Positions 34,852 to 42,973 of a stretch of 64,000 bases of DNA are shown here, piece by piece (the stretch's first letter is position 1; the number at the start of each line of letters is the position of its first letter). The notes below the pieces were generated by a model that had not been told where the DNA came from, did no database searches, and saw only the letters and a list, made by a program, of their open reading frames with translations. The stretch comes from Acidobacteriota bacterium (GTDB lineage: Bacteria; Acidobacteriota; Blastocatellia; Chloracidobacteriales; Chloracidobacteriaceae). The translations under genes and the position numbers were made by a program. Location of the stretch: positions 41,114-105,113 of the forward strand of contig JACQXX010000030.1 in assembly GCA_016208495.1 (NCBI GenBank), given 5' to 3'.

Positions 34852-35340
34852 ATGAAAACTTTCTTGTGCCTGTTTCTTGGGTTCTTCAGCCTGTCGCCAG
34901 TCACACTGGAACCCCAAAAAGCTCCTCCCTTACCACCAATTGTCGTTACCACGAAAAAAGTCAAACCGACCAAAATCAACCATCAGGCGGCTAAAGCCAA
35001 GTTGCTTGGAACGCACAAATTTGAGGTTCGAGATGTACGCGGAGATTATAGAAGCATCGCAACCGTCACCGAACAACAGGGAGTTTTGTCACTCCAGGCT
35101 CAGCAGTTCTTTTCAAAGGGATTGGGAGGCCAGTCAATTATTGATGGCATCATTACCGAAGTGAATGCGCACTCCTTTAAATTCAAAGGGAGAGTTTCCA
35201 TTGAGACACACGACTTTGTTTGTGAACGGGAAGGAGTTTTTCTGTTCCGCGTCCATGAAAAACAGAAATTGTGGCGAATGCAGCGCATGTCTGGTCGCTG
35301 TGGTCAGGTTACAACGGCGGTGGATATCCATTTTCGGTGA
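34852..35340 (+). CDS. Exported protein of unknown function
   Basis: A 162-residue protein from ATG 34852, preceded by AAAGGAGTGACC, a strong Shine-Dalgarno. The signal peptide is MKTFLCLFLGFFSLSPVTLE. The mature part is a proline/lysine-rich stretch and then a beta-rich domain (HKFEVRDVRGDYRSIATVTE, GVLSLQAQQF, AHSFKFKGRVSIETHDFVCE) with two cysteines that could form a disulfide. It resembles a small secreted beta-sandwich or lipocalin-like protein, but I do not recognise the family. It stands alone between repeat DNA and the convergent XisI gene. Confidence 0.7.
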   Translation: MKTFLCLFLGFFSLSPVTLEPQKAPPLPPIVVTTKKVKPTKINHQAAKAKLLGTHKFEVRDVRGDYRSIATVTEQQGVLSLQAQQFFSKGLGGQSIIDGIITEVNAHSFKFKGRVSIETHDFVCEREGVFLFRVHEKQKLWRMQRMSGRCGQVTTAVDIHFR

Positions 35341-35378
35341 GTCCCAAATCCAGGGGTATGCTCTTTTTAGAAACCAAG

Positions 35379-35717
35379 TCAGGCAACAGCAAAATCAGTC
35401 AGTTTACGCCGCTCGGGACGATAAAACCCTAAAACAATGTCTTGATGTGGAACCCCAGCATCAAGCAGTTCTTGGGTAACTCCATTTTCAAAGCCGTCCC
35501 ATTCAATCCAGATTTTGTCGTTCTTGATTCGAGCGTGGAACACAAGGTTATGGACTCTCCCAGCGACGTTCCATCCGGTATCAATCACCAAAAACTGGTT
35601 GTTTTCCAAATCACACACCGGGAGCAATTCACAATTCGGGTCGCTCGAAATCACCTGGGATTGCCGGGAAACGATGGTTTTGAGAAGTTGCTGATAGCGG
35701 GTTAGCTTTGAATCCAT
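35379..35717 (-). CDS. xisI: XisI-family protein
   Basis: A 112-residue protein that matches the fdxN-element excision controlling factor XisI: a helical start (KLTRYQQLLKTIV), then LENNQFLVIDTGWNVAGRVHN, FHARIKNDKIWIEWDGFENG and the signature VTQELLDAGVPHQDIVLGFY with the end TDFAVA. In cyanobacteria XisI works with XisH in the excision of the fdxN element, and XisH/XisI pairs are widespread with unclear function. Here no xisH is found on either side (the 214 bp upstream contain no gene), so it is a lone copy or a remnant of a mobile pair. Full family length is kept. Confidence 0.85.
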   Translation of the reverse strand: MDSKLTRYQQLLKTIVSRQSQVISSDPNCELLPVCDLENNQFLVIDTGWNVAGRVHNLVFHARIKNDKIWIEWDGFENGVTQELLDAGVPHQDIVLGFYRPERRKLTDFAVA

Positions 35718-35931
35718 TGTGTAACCTTCTTTTTATCTAGGGCTTACGCCAAAAGAGGCAAACGAGCAAAATAGCCCATAACTGAATCAGTTCATCAAAA
35801 AAGAGGAAATGTATTGCGAAGCCTGTCAGTGTCGCAAAGCCTGGATTTAACGCAACCACTTCGCCTGCTGTTTGTTGGTCTGGGTTTGGCTCAAAAACCT
35901 AACCTACGCCACTGGTAAGACCCTCTATTAA

Positions 35932-36291
35932 TCAAGTACGACCAGTTAGACGACTATATGGTTGCTTAGCTTCGCCACCCACTCGTTCCGATGGTTCTTG
36001 CCTCAGTCTTATTTTAAGAGTTGTGATCCTGATGGACCGGACTAAGAATCGCCGTGATCTTAATAAACTTGGCTCATTTCGATACAATAGAAACAAAATG
36101 CTCAGGACGAACAAAATGGATATTAAGATTACTTTCGGAATAGTCCCAAAAAGTACAAGCACTAAAGGAATACCTGCAATGAACAAGGTTATCCCAAAAA
36201 CACAAAACCGCGCCGCATATATTACCATTGCTTCAGGAAAGGGTCTCTCAAGAGGCAGTCTTAACTCATCAGGAATTTCATGCGTGTTCAT
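35932..36291 (-). CDS. Small membrane protein, second gene of a pair
   Basis: A 119-residue protein with two adjacent hydrophobic segments at about 24-49 and 50-70 (FCVFGITLFIAGIPLVLVLFG, IPKVILISILFVLSILFLLY) and a basic C-terminal tail. Its start overlaps the stop of the upstream gene by 4 bp (ATGA). I do not recognise the family. The pair is somewhat AT-richer than its neighbours and lies between a XisI gene and the helicase gene, so recent acquisition is possible. Confidence 0.55.
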   Translation of the reverse strand: MNTHEIPDELRLPLERPFPEAMVIYAARFCVFGITLFIAGIPLVLVLFGTIPKVILISILFVLSILFLLYRNEPSLLRSRRFLVRSIRITTLKIRLRQEPSERVGGEAKQPYSRLTGRT

Positions 36292-36647
36292 TTGACCAGC
36301 TCCTTTTCTTCCTTTTGGGCGGCTTCACCGATTGGAGTCGCCTGCCCCTCACCAAGTAAACTGACTTTTTTAGCCTTTGATATCTCTAACTTCGTTCGGT
36401 AGTACATTGTTGAAATATCCTGCCACGCCAATAAAACGATCGGGGCTAAGGTGGATAAAGCAAAAAAACATTGGGCGACAAGTATAGCGTAATAATCAAT
36501 CCCATGGGCAGGGAACTTTTCTACAAGGCGACCAACTCCCCATTGGGCCAATACCCAAATCGCAAGAAACACATTATCCACCAGAATGGACACCGACCAA
36601 ATCAAGTTTGTGTTGAGTTTTTCCTTTATAGGTGATTCATCTGCCAT
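36288..36647 (-). CDS. Small membrane protein, first gene of a pair
   Basis: A 119-residue protein with two hydrophobic segments (about 16-38, IWSVSILVDNVFLAIWVLAQW, and 52-76, YAILVAQCFFALSTLAPIVLL) followed by a cytosolic K/E-rich tail (EISKAKKVSLLGEGQATPIG). It is the first gene of a translationally coupled two-gene unit. Function unknown. No signal peptide. Confidence 0.6.
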   Translation of the reverse strand: MADESPIKEKLNTNLIWSVSILVDNVFLAIWVLAQWGVGRLVEKFPAHGIDYYAILVAQCFFALSTLAPIVLLAWQDISTMYYRTKLEISKAKKVSLLGEGQATPIGEAAQKEEKELVK

Positions 36648-36754
36648 GCCTCAATGTTCCTTTATTTATTGAATTTAATGACCACCTTCCTGTTAAAACC
36701 AAATCTAACATAGGGAACCTCCCTAAAGAAATTCTCTCATCTATTATCAAATAG

Positions 36755-39700
36755 TTACATCCGCACGGCGTCGGTGCAGACTTCGGCGAAACGGCAATTC
36801 AAGCACCGGGCGCCGGGGTTGGCTTCGAATTGCGTGCTTTCCATAACCCGGACGTTGCGGATCTTCTTCGCGACGTTGAGCACGGCACGATGACAGGCGT
36901 CTTCAGAAAGCTGGTCGGCGGGGAAATGGTATTCGAGGTTCGGATGCAGGAAATGGAGCGTCGCTTCAACGCGCTTCACGTTTGGCAGCAACCACCAGGC
37001 GGCCAGCGAATATGCCTGCATTTGAATTCGATACATCGCGGCTTTTTCGGCCAATTCGGTGTCGTATCCGGCGCGGCTTTTCCAGAGCGTGTTGGTCTTA
37101 AAGTCAATCACGTGAACGTGCAGCCCGTCTTGATGCTCTGAAATCAACAACTTATCTACCGAACCCAAAATCATGGCCGCATCGGTGCGCAGGGCAAAAC
37201 TCATTTCACTCTTCACAAATGGATGGAGCGCTGGATTGCGTTCGGCTTCTGGCGACAATCCGGCCTGCCAGCGTTCTTCGACTTTTTGATGGAGTGCACT
37301 ATAGACGTAATTTTTCGCCAGCGGCCAGAGGTCTTTGAGTGCTTCTTCATCATCAATGAAGGCCAGTTCGTCGGCCCATTCGTCTACGCGGGTTTGCCGG
37401 ATGTCTTCGAGCGCCTGCCGAAGCGTGTCAAACAGGTCGTCGCCTTCGCGGAACAGTTCGCAAAACCGATGAACAATCGTTCCGCGCAGCGTGGGACTTA
37501 ACCGGGCGCGACCTTCGCGGGCTTCGGCATCGTCCGCCCGTCCGCTTCCGGCTTTGAGTTCCATATCCGGCATCTGCAAAAACCGGGCGAAGTAATACTG
37601 TCGCGGGCAGTTCAGGTAGTTGACCAACTGGGTCACGCTGTAGCGGTAATGGAGTGCCGATTGCGTTTCTTCCGACGCTGGCACCGGCTCCATTTGCTGT
37701 TCAAGTTGGGATTGGAGCGCGGCCAGATTGCGCTGACGTTCGCGCTGTTGCTGGGGTGTACGCATGGGCGCGCGTTTGCCGCCAGCATCCGGAGTGCCAG
37801 CGTCAACCACAATCGGTTCGACGCTGAGTTCAATTTCACGACCACGCACCAGGGCGTGAGATTCGCCGCATTCAACTACGGATTCACCCGGCGCATCGTG
37901 TGTTCCCAGCACCGTACACAACCAGCGCAGCCAGCTATCCTGTTCACGAATCAGCTTTTCGGTCGGTTTCATCTGCCTGGAAGCGGCTGACAGAATCAGG
38001 TAATCCTCGGCGCGGGTCATCCCAACATACAACTGGCGCATGGATTCAAATTGTTCGCGGAGTTCCAGTCGCTCCTGAATTTCCGCATAGAGTGCCGTTG
38101 CGACTTTGCCTCCGCGCTGGTCAGGCACTTGAAATGCCAGCCCGCGGTCACGGTCAAACAAAAACACATCGCGATAGGGTCGGCGTTTATGGTTCAGGTC
38201 TGGAATCACCACGATGGGAAATTCCAGCCCCTTCGATTTGTGAACCGTGAGAATCGCCACCGCATTGAGGCCAAGTTCAAGCTGGGCTTCGGCTTCGCGA
38301 CCTTCGAGTCGTCGGAAGTTGCGGATGTACTCGACAAAATCACGCAGCAACCGCGCTTCATGCTGTTCAAACCCGCGTGCCTGCCCAATCAACTTGTCGA
38401 GATTTGACAACCGTTGTGGTCCATCTTCGGCGGCGGCACACATCACGTCATATTGCGTGCGACGGATGGCACGTTCGATCAATTCCGAAAGCGGCAGTCG
38501 GTTGCGGACATACATCAAATCCTGGAGCGTTTCCGAGGCTGCCGCGAGCAACGCATGTTGGTCACCGGTGATGTTGGCAATGTTGGCGTGGTTGAGGAGC
38601 GCGGCAAACATCGGACGCCCAGCTTTGCGCTTGCTGGCGATAACCGTTGGCACAGCCGGCTCTGTCGGTGGCATAAAACTTTCGTTTGGCGGCACCATCG
38701 GCGGCACGGTTGGTATCAGTTCTTCAGCCCAGCGCAGTGAATACAGCGTCTCATCCGAAATGCCAAAGAGCGGTGACCGCAGAATCGCCGCCAGGCTGAT
38801 TTCATCGGTCCGATTATCGAGAAATTCCAGTAAGGTCAATAAATCCAGCACTTCCGGGCGGGAATAGAATCCACGACCAGCCACGACGTAGTACGGCACC
38901 CCGGCGCGCTGAAACGCCTGTTCATAGGCTTTTACCTGGGTAAACGCGCCAAGCAAAACCGCGAAATCCTTGTAGTTTGCCCCACGTTTGCCGCCATCTT
39001 TGGTACGGACCAGTTCCTCGCCGTTTTCAACCATCTGTTTGACACGAGCGGCCAGCCGACGGGCTTCAATTTCGCGAAGCGATTCGTCATCCGGATCGGC
39101 TTCTTTCTTTTCTTCATCCGTTTCCGGTTCAGGCACATAGTAGAGAAATTCCACTGCCGGACCGTCATCCAACTGGGTCCGGAATGGAATCCCCGGTTCG
39201 TGTTCGACAAACCCAAGCGATAGAAAATGGGCGCGGTCTTCGCCAGCTTCAAGCCGCATCAAACGCGAGAAAAACCCGTTGAAAAACCGAATCAACCGGC
39301 TATCGCTCCGAAAATTGACATCAAGGGCAATGTGTTCGCCCCGACGACGTTGAATTTCCTGGATGGCTTCTTCAAAGACTTCAACTTCAGCGCCGCGAAA
39401 GTTGTAAATGGACTGTTTGCGGTCTCCGACCAGAAACAGGCTTTGCCCTTCAGCACTCCGCGAACCGGTGTCAAGTGCAAGTAAACCAATGATTTCGCGT
39501 TGCAGCCGGTTGGTGTCCTGAAATTCGTCCACCAGAAAATAGCGATACCGCGCCGAGGCTCGCCGGCGGACATCGGGCGCGTTGACAAGCAAATCACGGG
39601 CAAAAAGCTGGAGGTCTTCATAATCAAGCGCCTGGGCACTGCGCTTGGTGTCGCTATAGAGAAAATCAATTGACCGCAGTGCCGAAACCAAATGCGGCAT

Positions 39701-40660
39701 ATAGAGCCGGGCACAGACGTCAAAAAACCCTTCCATCAGTTTCCCCGCGCCAAAGTCTTTGTGTCCAAAGAGTTCACGGAGCGCAAGCACCGACTCTTTC
39801 AAGGCTTTGGTCCGGGCATCGGGCATCCGATGGCGAACATGCTCAATCGCTTCAATAAATGGCGTGGTGCGTTCGGGGGATGGCGACGCTTCGATCACCA
39901 GGCGGTAGCGGCCCCAGGCTTCGAGGAACGTATCAACTTTCTCGCGTGCCGTGGGGGTCAAACCAGTAGCCGCCGCAACCTGAGCCACACGTCCGCTGAC
40001 TTCGGCTAACCGTTCGCGGTAATCATCCACCCGGAGCAACCAGCGATCTGTCGTGCGCTGGGCTTCGTCAATCCGCACACCCAGCCCGCGCAACTGGTTA
40101 TAGAGCCGTTCGAGTGCGCCGACCATATCGCTCCGCCCATAAGCCGCAACGAGATGCGCCGCCGAGTCACCACCATTGTTGATCAGGTTCGTCACGGCCT
40201 GTTCGGCGGCGGCATTGAGCATCAGCGACGAAGTGTATTCATCCAGAATCGAAAAATGTGGATCAACCCCGGCTTCAATCGGATACTCCCTGAGCAATCG
40301 CGAACAAAACCCGTGAATCGTGGTAATCACGCCCGCATCAAGGTGGCGTTTGTATTCACGCCAGGTGTTTTCAAGGTCAGTTCCCCGATGCGCTTCGATT
40401 TTGGCTTCCATCCCGGTGCGGATGCGTTCGCGCATCTGGTTGGCGGCTTTGGTGGTAAAGGTGATGGCCACAATGTTGTCAATATCAACATTGGGTTGCG
40501 ACAGAATTTCCATGTAACGGTTTACCAATACACGGGTTTTGCCTGCGCCAGGACCGGCAGTAGTTGCCACCGGACGATCAAGCGTCAGCACTGCTCGCAA
40601 CTGGGCTTCGGTAAAGCCGGTTTGTGGATCAAGGGAAACGAGGGTCTGTTCGTTGGACAT
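36755..40660 (-). CDS. UvrD-type helicase fused to Fe-S PD-(D/E)XK nuclease (AddA-like)
   Basis: A 1,301-residue ATP-dependent helicase-nuclease for processing double-strand DNA ends. Walker A is AGPGAGKT at 35-42; Walker B is FLVDEFQDTN near 385; later helicase motifs include DRKQSIYNFRGAE, ILTVHKSKGLEFPIVVIPD and QLYVGMTRAED. The C-terminal nuclease domain has the catalytic VHVIDFKTN and is flanked by four cysteines, one in NCPRQYYFARF at about 1060 and three in ARCLNCRFAEVC near the end, the arrangement that holds a 4Fe-4S cluster in AddB, Cas4 and Dna2. Canonical AddA lacks this cluster and works with AddB; no addB is in the window next to it. It therefore may be a single-chain enzyme. 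Confidence 0.9.
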   Translation of the reverse strand: MSNEQTLVSLDPQTGFTEAQLRAVLTLDRPVATTAGPGAGKTRVLVNRYMEILSQPNVDIDNIVAITFTTKAANQMRERIRTGMEAKIEAHRGTDLENTWREYKRHLDAGVITTIHGFCSRLLREYPIEAGVDPHFSILDEYTSSLMLNAAAEQAVTNLINNGGDSAAHLVAAYGRSDMVGALERLYNQLRGLGVRIDEAQRTTDRWLLRVDDYRERLAEVSGRVAQVAAATGLTPTAREKVDTFLEAWGRYRLVIEASPSPERTTPFIEAIEHVRHRMPDARTKALKESVLALRELFGHKDFGAGKLMEGFFDVCARLYMPHLVSALRSIDFLYSDTKRSAQALDYEDLQLFARDLLVNAPDVRRRASARYRYFLVDEFQDTNRLQREIIGLLALDTGSRSAEGQSLFLVGDRKQSIYNFRGAEVEVFEEAIQEIQRRRGEHIALDVNFRSDSRLIRFFNGFFSRLMRLEAGEDRAHFLSLGFVEHEPGIPFRTQLDDGPAVEFLYYVPEPETDEEKKEADPDDESLREIEARRLAARVKQMVENGEELVRTKDGGKRGANYKDFAVLLGAFTQVKAYEQAFQRAGVPYYVVAGRGFYSRPEVLDLLTLLEFLDNRTDEISLAAILRSPLFGISDETLYSLRWAEELIPTVPPMVPPNESFMPPTEPAVPTVIASKRKAGRPMFAALLNHANIANITGDQHALLAAASETLQDLMYVRNRLPLSELIERAIRRTQYDVMCAAAEDGPQRLSNLDKLIGQARGFEQHEARLLRDFVEYIRNFRRLEGREAEAQLELGLNAVAILTVHKSKGLEFPIVVIPDLNHKRRPYRDVFLFDRDRGLAFQVPDQRGGKVATALYAEIQERLELREQFESMRQLYVGMTRAEDYLILSAASRQMKPTEKLIREQDSWLRWLCTVLGTHDAPGESVVECGESHALVRGREIELSVEPIVVDAGTPDAGGKRAPMRTPQQQRERQRNLAALQSQLEQQMEPVPASEETQSALHYRYSVTQLVNYLNCPRQYYFARFLQMPDMELKAGSGRADDAEAREGRARLSPTLRGTIVHRFCELFREGDDLFDTLRQALEDIRQTRVDEWADELAFIDDEEALKDLWPLAKNYVYSALHQKVEERWQAGLSPEAERNPALHPFVKSEMSFALRTDAAMILGSVDKLLISEHQDGLHVHVIDFKTNTLWKSRAGYDTELAEKAAMYRIQMQAYSLAAWWLLPNVKRVEATLHFLHPNLEYHFPADQLSEDACHRAVLNVAKKIRNVRVMESTQFEANPGARCLNCRFAEVCTDAVRM

Positions 40661-41153
40661 GCTCTTGGAATTATGAATTATGAATTATGAATTATGAATT
40701 ATACCATTTTGGAATGAAGTCATCGCATTATGGAAAGGCTAAAATATTGAAAATATTGTATTTCCCTCAGCCCTTAGCCCGATACCCTCAGCCCAAATTG
40801 GTATTACCTGAATTTTGCCCAAAATAGCAGGGTCTTGCCAAAAGATGAGTGCTGCCCAGTTCGGGATACAACTCGCACAGGGGGAATTTGGTTGAGGGGG
40901 TGAGTGAGTGGAATGAAAATTCACCAAAATCTTCGGCGTCACTCCCACAAAACCGACTTCCACCAGGTCCTTTATGTCCTTTATGTCCTTTATGTCCTTT
41001 GGTTCGGGCTCGATCAATCACATCTAAGACCAAAACTGAGGCAGAGGTCGGTATTTTGGGCGGAATTTAGGGAATGAAGAATGAGGAAAGTGGTTAGTGG
41101 TTAGAAATCAATACTTTCGAAGAAGAACCAGGAACCAGATAATTTCTTCATTC
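40661..41153. other. Repeat-rich intergenic region
   Basis: This 493-bp spacer holds four GAATTAT-type units (40671-40702), the 104-bp element copy 2 (40701-40804), four TCCTTTATG units (40970-41003), GGTTAGT units (41091-41105) with the AAATCAATACTTTCG segment, and ATTCTTC units (41146-41183) that run into the cyclase-like gene end. No gene is supported. Confidence 0.7.
40701..40804. mobile_element. 104-bp inverted-end element, copy 2
   Basis: Starts with ATACCATTTTGG and ends with CCAAATTGGTAT, which are inverted with one mismatch. Length and interior agree with copy 1 at 6698-6801. The left end abuts the GAATTAT array. Confidence 0.65.
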
Positions 41154-41774
41154 TCAATTCTTCATTCTCAATTCTTCACTCTTTAACTGATAGTAGGTTC
41201 TTGTTTTATCGCCTTCAGTCAAAGTGATTTCCTCAAACTCAAAGTTAAAACTGGACACGGCGGCGTGGGCATCCGGCGTCAGCAGCGTTTCATAGGCACA
41301 GGCCGTATCTTCACCGAGTTTGGAGGCAAAATTGACTTCGCTGCCAAAGCAATCTTCATCCCCGATTTTGAGCACCTGCCCGTAGCCAATCCCGATACAC
41401 AACAGGACCTGGGCATCCACCGAATGATCAAGATTGTATTGGGCCGTTGCCACTTGCATTTCAATCGCACACCGAACGGCGTGCTCCGGATCCCGAAAAA
41501 TCACAAATAAATTGTCGGCTTCTTTTTTGAGAACCAGCCCATAGTGCGCCAGGATGATTGGTCGGACAAGGCGTTCCATTTCGTGAATCAGCGTCAGAAA
41601 ATGGAGAATCCCAAATTCTTCGGTCCGTTTGGTAAATCCAGCCATATCCAGGAGCATCACCGCCCAGGTTTCGCCAAACAGCGCCCAAATCTGGCGATCA
41701 ATCGCCGCCACATCAGCGCCTGGCTGGAGACGTTTTTCAATCAATTCCGCCAGAACTTGCTTGGCATTTCCCAT
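41154..41774 (-). CDS. Class III adenylate/guanylate cyclase domain protein
   Basis: A 206-residue cytosolic protein that is essentially one cyclase homology domain. The first metal aspartate is in LLDMAGFTKRTEEFG and the second in LKKEADNLFVIF, where the family's G before D is an alanine. The dimer-partner region is DCFGSEVNFASKLGED, with the conserved Asn present and the transition-state arginine (NxxxR) replaced by lysine. So the metal site is kept but catalysis may be weak. The product, cAMP, cGMP or none, cannot be told. The last residues are encoded by repeat DNA (SEELRMKN), as in several genes here. It is 40 bp after the Rpn-like gene in the same direction. Confidence 0.8.
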   Translation of the reverse strand: MGNAKQVLAELIEKRLQPGADVAAIDRQIWALFGETWAVMLLDMAGFTKRTEEFGILHFLTLIHEMERLVRPIILAHYGLVLKKEADNLFVIFRDPEHAVRCAIEMQVATAQYNLDHSVDAQVLLCIGIGYGQVLKIGDEDCFGSEVNFASKLGEDTACAYETLLTPDAHAAVSSFNFEFEEITLTEGDKTRTYYQLKSEELRMKN

Positions 41775-41814
41775 AAGGCAGCCTCCTGATTAATAAATTC
41801 AAAAACTACCCCGG

Positions 41815-42192
41815 TTACGTTTTCGTCAGCAATGTGGTGAATTCCTCAAGCGAAGCTGCCTGAATTGCTTGCCTTCGAACCAGGCGCAACTGTTCGTACT
41901 CATCCAGTTTCTGGATAAGCTCAATCAGAGATTCTGGAAGTGCCTGAAACTTCAGTTCCAAAATCTCAATGATTGATTGACGAGATTCGTGAATGCGCTC
42001 CTCGTGTTTTCCCTGCTGAATCCCCTGCTGAATCCCCTGCTGAATCCCCTGCTGAATCCCTTCTTTGACTCCTTTTTCAAATCCCATGCGCTCCCAACTG
42101 GTTACATATGGCATAACGTTCTCCTCATATTGCTTCGCTTCCTGAGTTAGTTTTTGTTCCAGCTCAGGTGGAAGGATCAAAATCCAATCCAT
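41815..42192 (-). CDS. Rpn/PD-(D/E)XK-type transposase family C-terminal fragment with GIQQ repeats
   Basis: A 125-residue protein. The block PPELEQKLTQEAKQYEENV, then YVTSWERMGFEKGVKEG, four IQQG repeats and a C-terminal helical domain (ILELKFQALPESLIELIQKLDEYEQL) match the C-terminal half of Rpn-family putative transposase/nucleases. The N-terminal nuclease domain is missing, yet the gene has a proper ATG 3 bp after the GNAT stop and an intact frame. The IQQG copies come from a 12-bp tandem repeat (about 42016-42063) that can expand or shrink without breaking the frame. It may bind DNA or protein; no enzymatic activity expected. Confidence 0.7.
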   Translation of the reverse strand: MDWILILPPELEQKLTQEAKQYEENVMPYVTSWERMGFEKGVKEGIQQGIQQGIQQGIQQGKHEERIHESRQSIIEILELKFQALPESLIELIQKLDEYEQLRLVRRQAIQAASLEEFTTLLTKT

Positions 42193-42195
42193 TGG

Positions 42196-42678
42196 TCAGT
42201 CCTGGAATTTCTTTTCAGTAACAGATTGCTGGTACACATCTGGATGGTGACGCTGCATAAATACTTCTGGCTGAGGAAGTTCTGTAAACCCAAACTGCCG
42301 GTACAACCCGTGGGCGTCGCGAGTGGCCAGCATCCAGCGCCGGAGTCCCTGCACTTCAGGATGACCAGTGATAACTTCCATCAGCCACTTGCTCAGGCCC
42401 TTTCCGCGATGGTCTTCAAGCACAAACACATCCGCTAGATAGGCAAAGGTCGTGCGGTCAGTCACCAACCGGGCAAACCCAACCTGGGTCTCGCCGTGAA
42501 AAAGCCCAAAAACCAGTGAATGCTCAATCGAACGTCGGACAATCTCCAGCGGAACTCCGGCGGCCCAGTATGAACGCGTCAAATACCCGTGAACCACGGC
42601 GATATCCATCCGGGCAGGGTCGTCCGAAATGAAGTACTCGCCGTGGTTCCAGGTTCGAAATGCTGAATTGGATGGCAT
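42196..42678 (-). CDS. GNAT family N-acetyltransferase
   Basis: A 160-residue cytosolic acetyl-CoA-dependent transferase. The motif A region, LADVFVLEDHRGKGLSKWLME, with the pyrophosphate-binding R-G-K-G, and the later ATRDAHGLYRQFGFTEL are standard. The acceptor is unknown. It is the first gene of a unit with the Rpn-like fragment (3 bp apart) and perhaps the cyclase-like gene. The start at ATG 42678 is bounded upstream by a repeat array. Confidence 0.9.
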   Translation of the reverse strand: MPSNSAFRTWNHGEYFISDDPARMDIAVVHGYLTRSYWAAGVPLEIVRRSIEHSLVFGLFHGETQVGFARLVTDRTTFAYLADVFVLEDHRGKGLSKWLMEVITGHPEVQGLRRWMLATRDAHGLYRQFGFTELPQPEVFMQRHHPDVYQQSVTEKKFQD

Positions 42679-42680
42679 AG

Positions 42681-42770
42681 TTTGTAGTCAGTAGTCAGTA
42701 GTCAGTAGTCAGTAGTTCACTAAGTTTAGTTGATTGAACTATTTGACTATTTTCTAACACAAGAACTTCA
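42681..42770. repeat. AGTCAGT array with flanking shared segment, copy 1
   Basis: Five AGTCAGT units are followed by AGTTCACTAAG, TTGATTGAACT and TTGACTATTTTCTA. The same array and flank occur at 51602-51690 with small changes, so the unit array and its flank moved together. Confidence 0.8.
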
Positions 42771-42821
42771 TTACAAGCTGCTATTACTCACACCAAATGT
42801 GAATGCAGCATCCTTTGAATG

Positions 42822-42973
42822 AAGAATCCTTTGAATGAAGAGTTGAGAATGTAGAATGTAGAAATTTATCGGCTCAAAACTTTTTTCTTCACTCTTCATT
42901 CTCAATTCTTCATTCTTCATTCTCAATTCTTCATTCTTCATTCTTCATTCTCAATTCTCAATTCTTCATTCCC
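42822..42973. repeat. ATTCTTC arrays with opposite partner
   Basis: GAATGAAGA units at 42822-42860 face about ten ATTCTTC or ATTCTCA units at 42893-42973. The second array ends at the metG stop. Confidence 0.8.
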
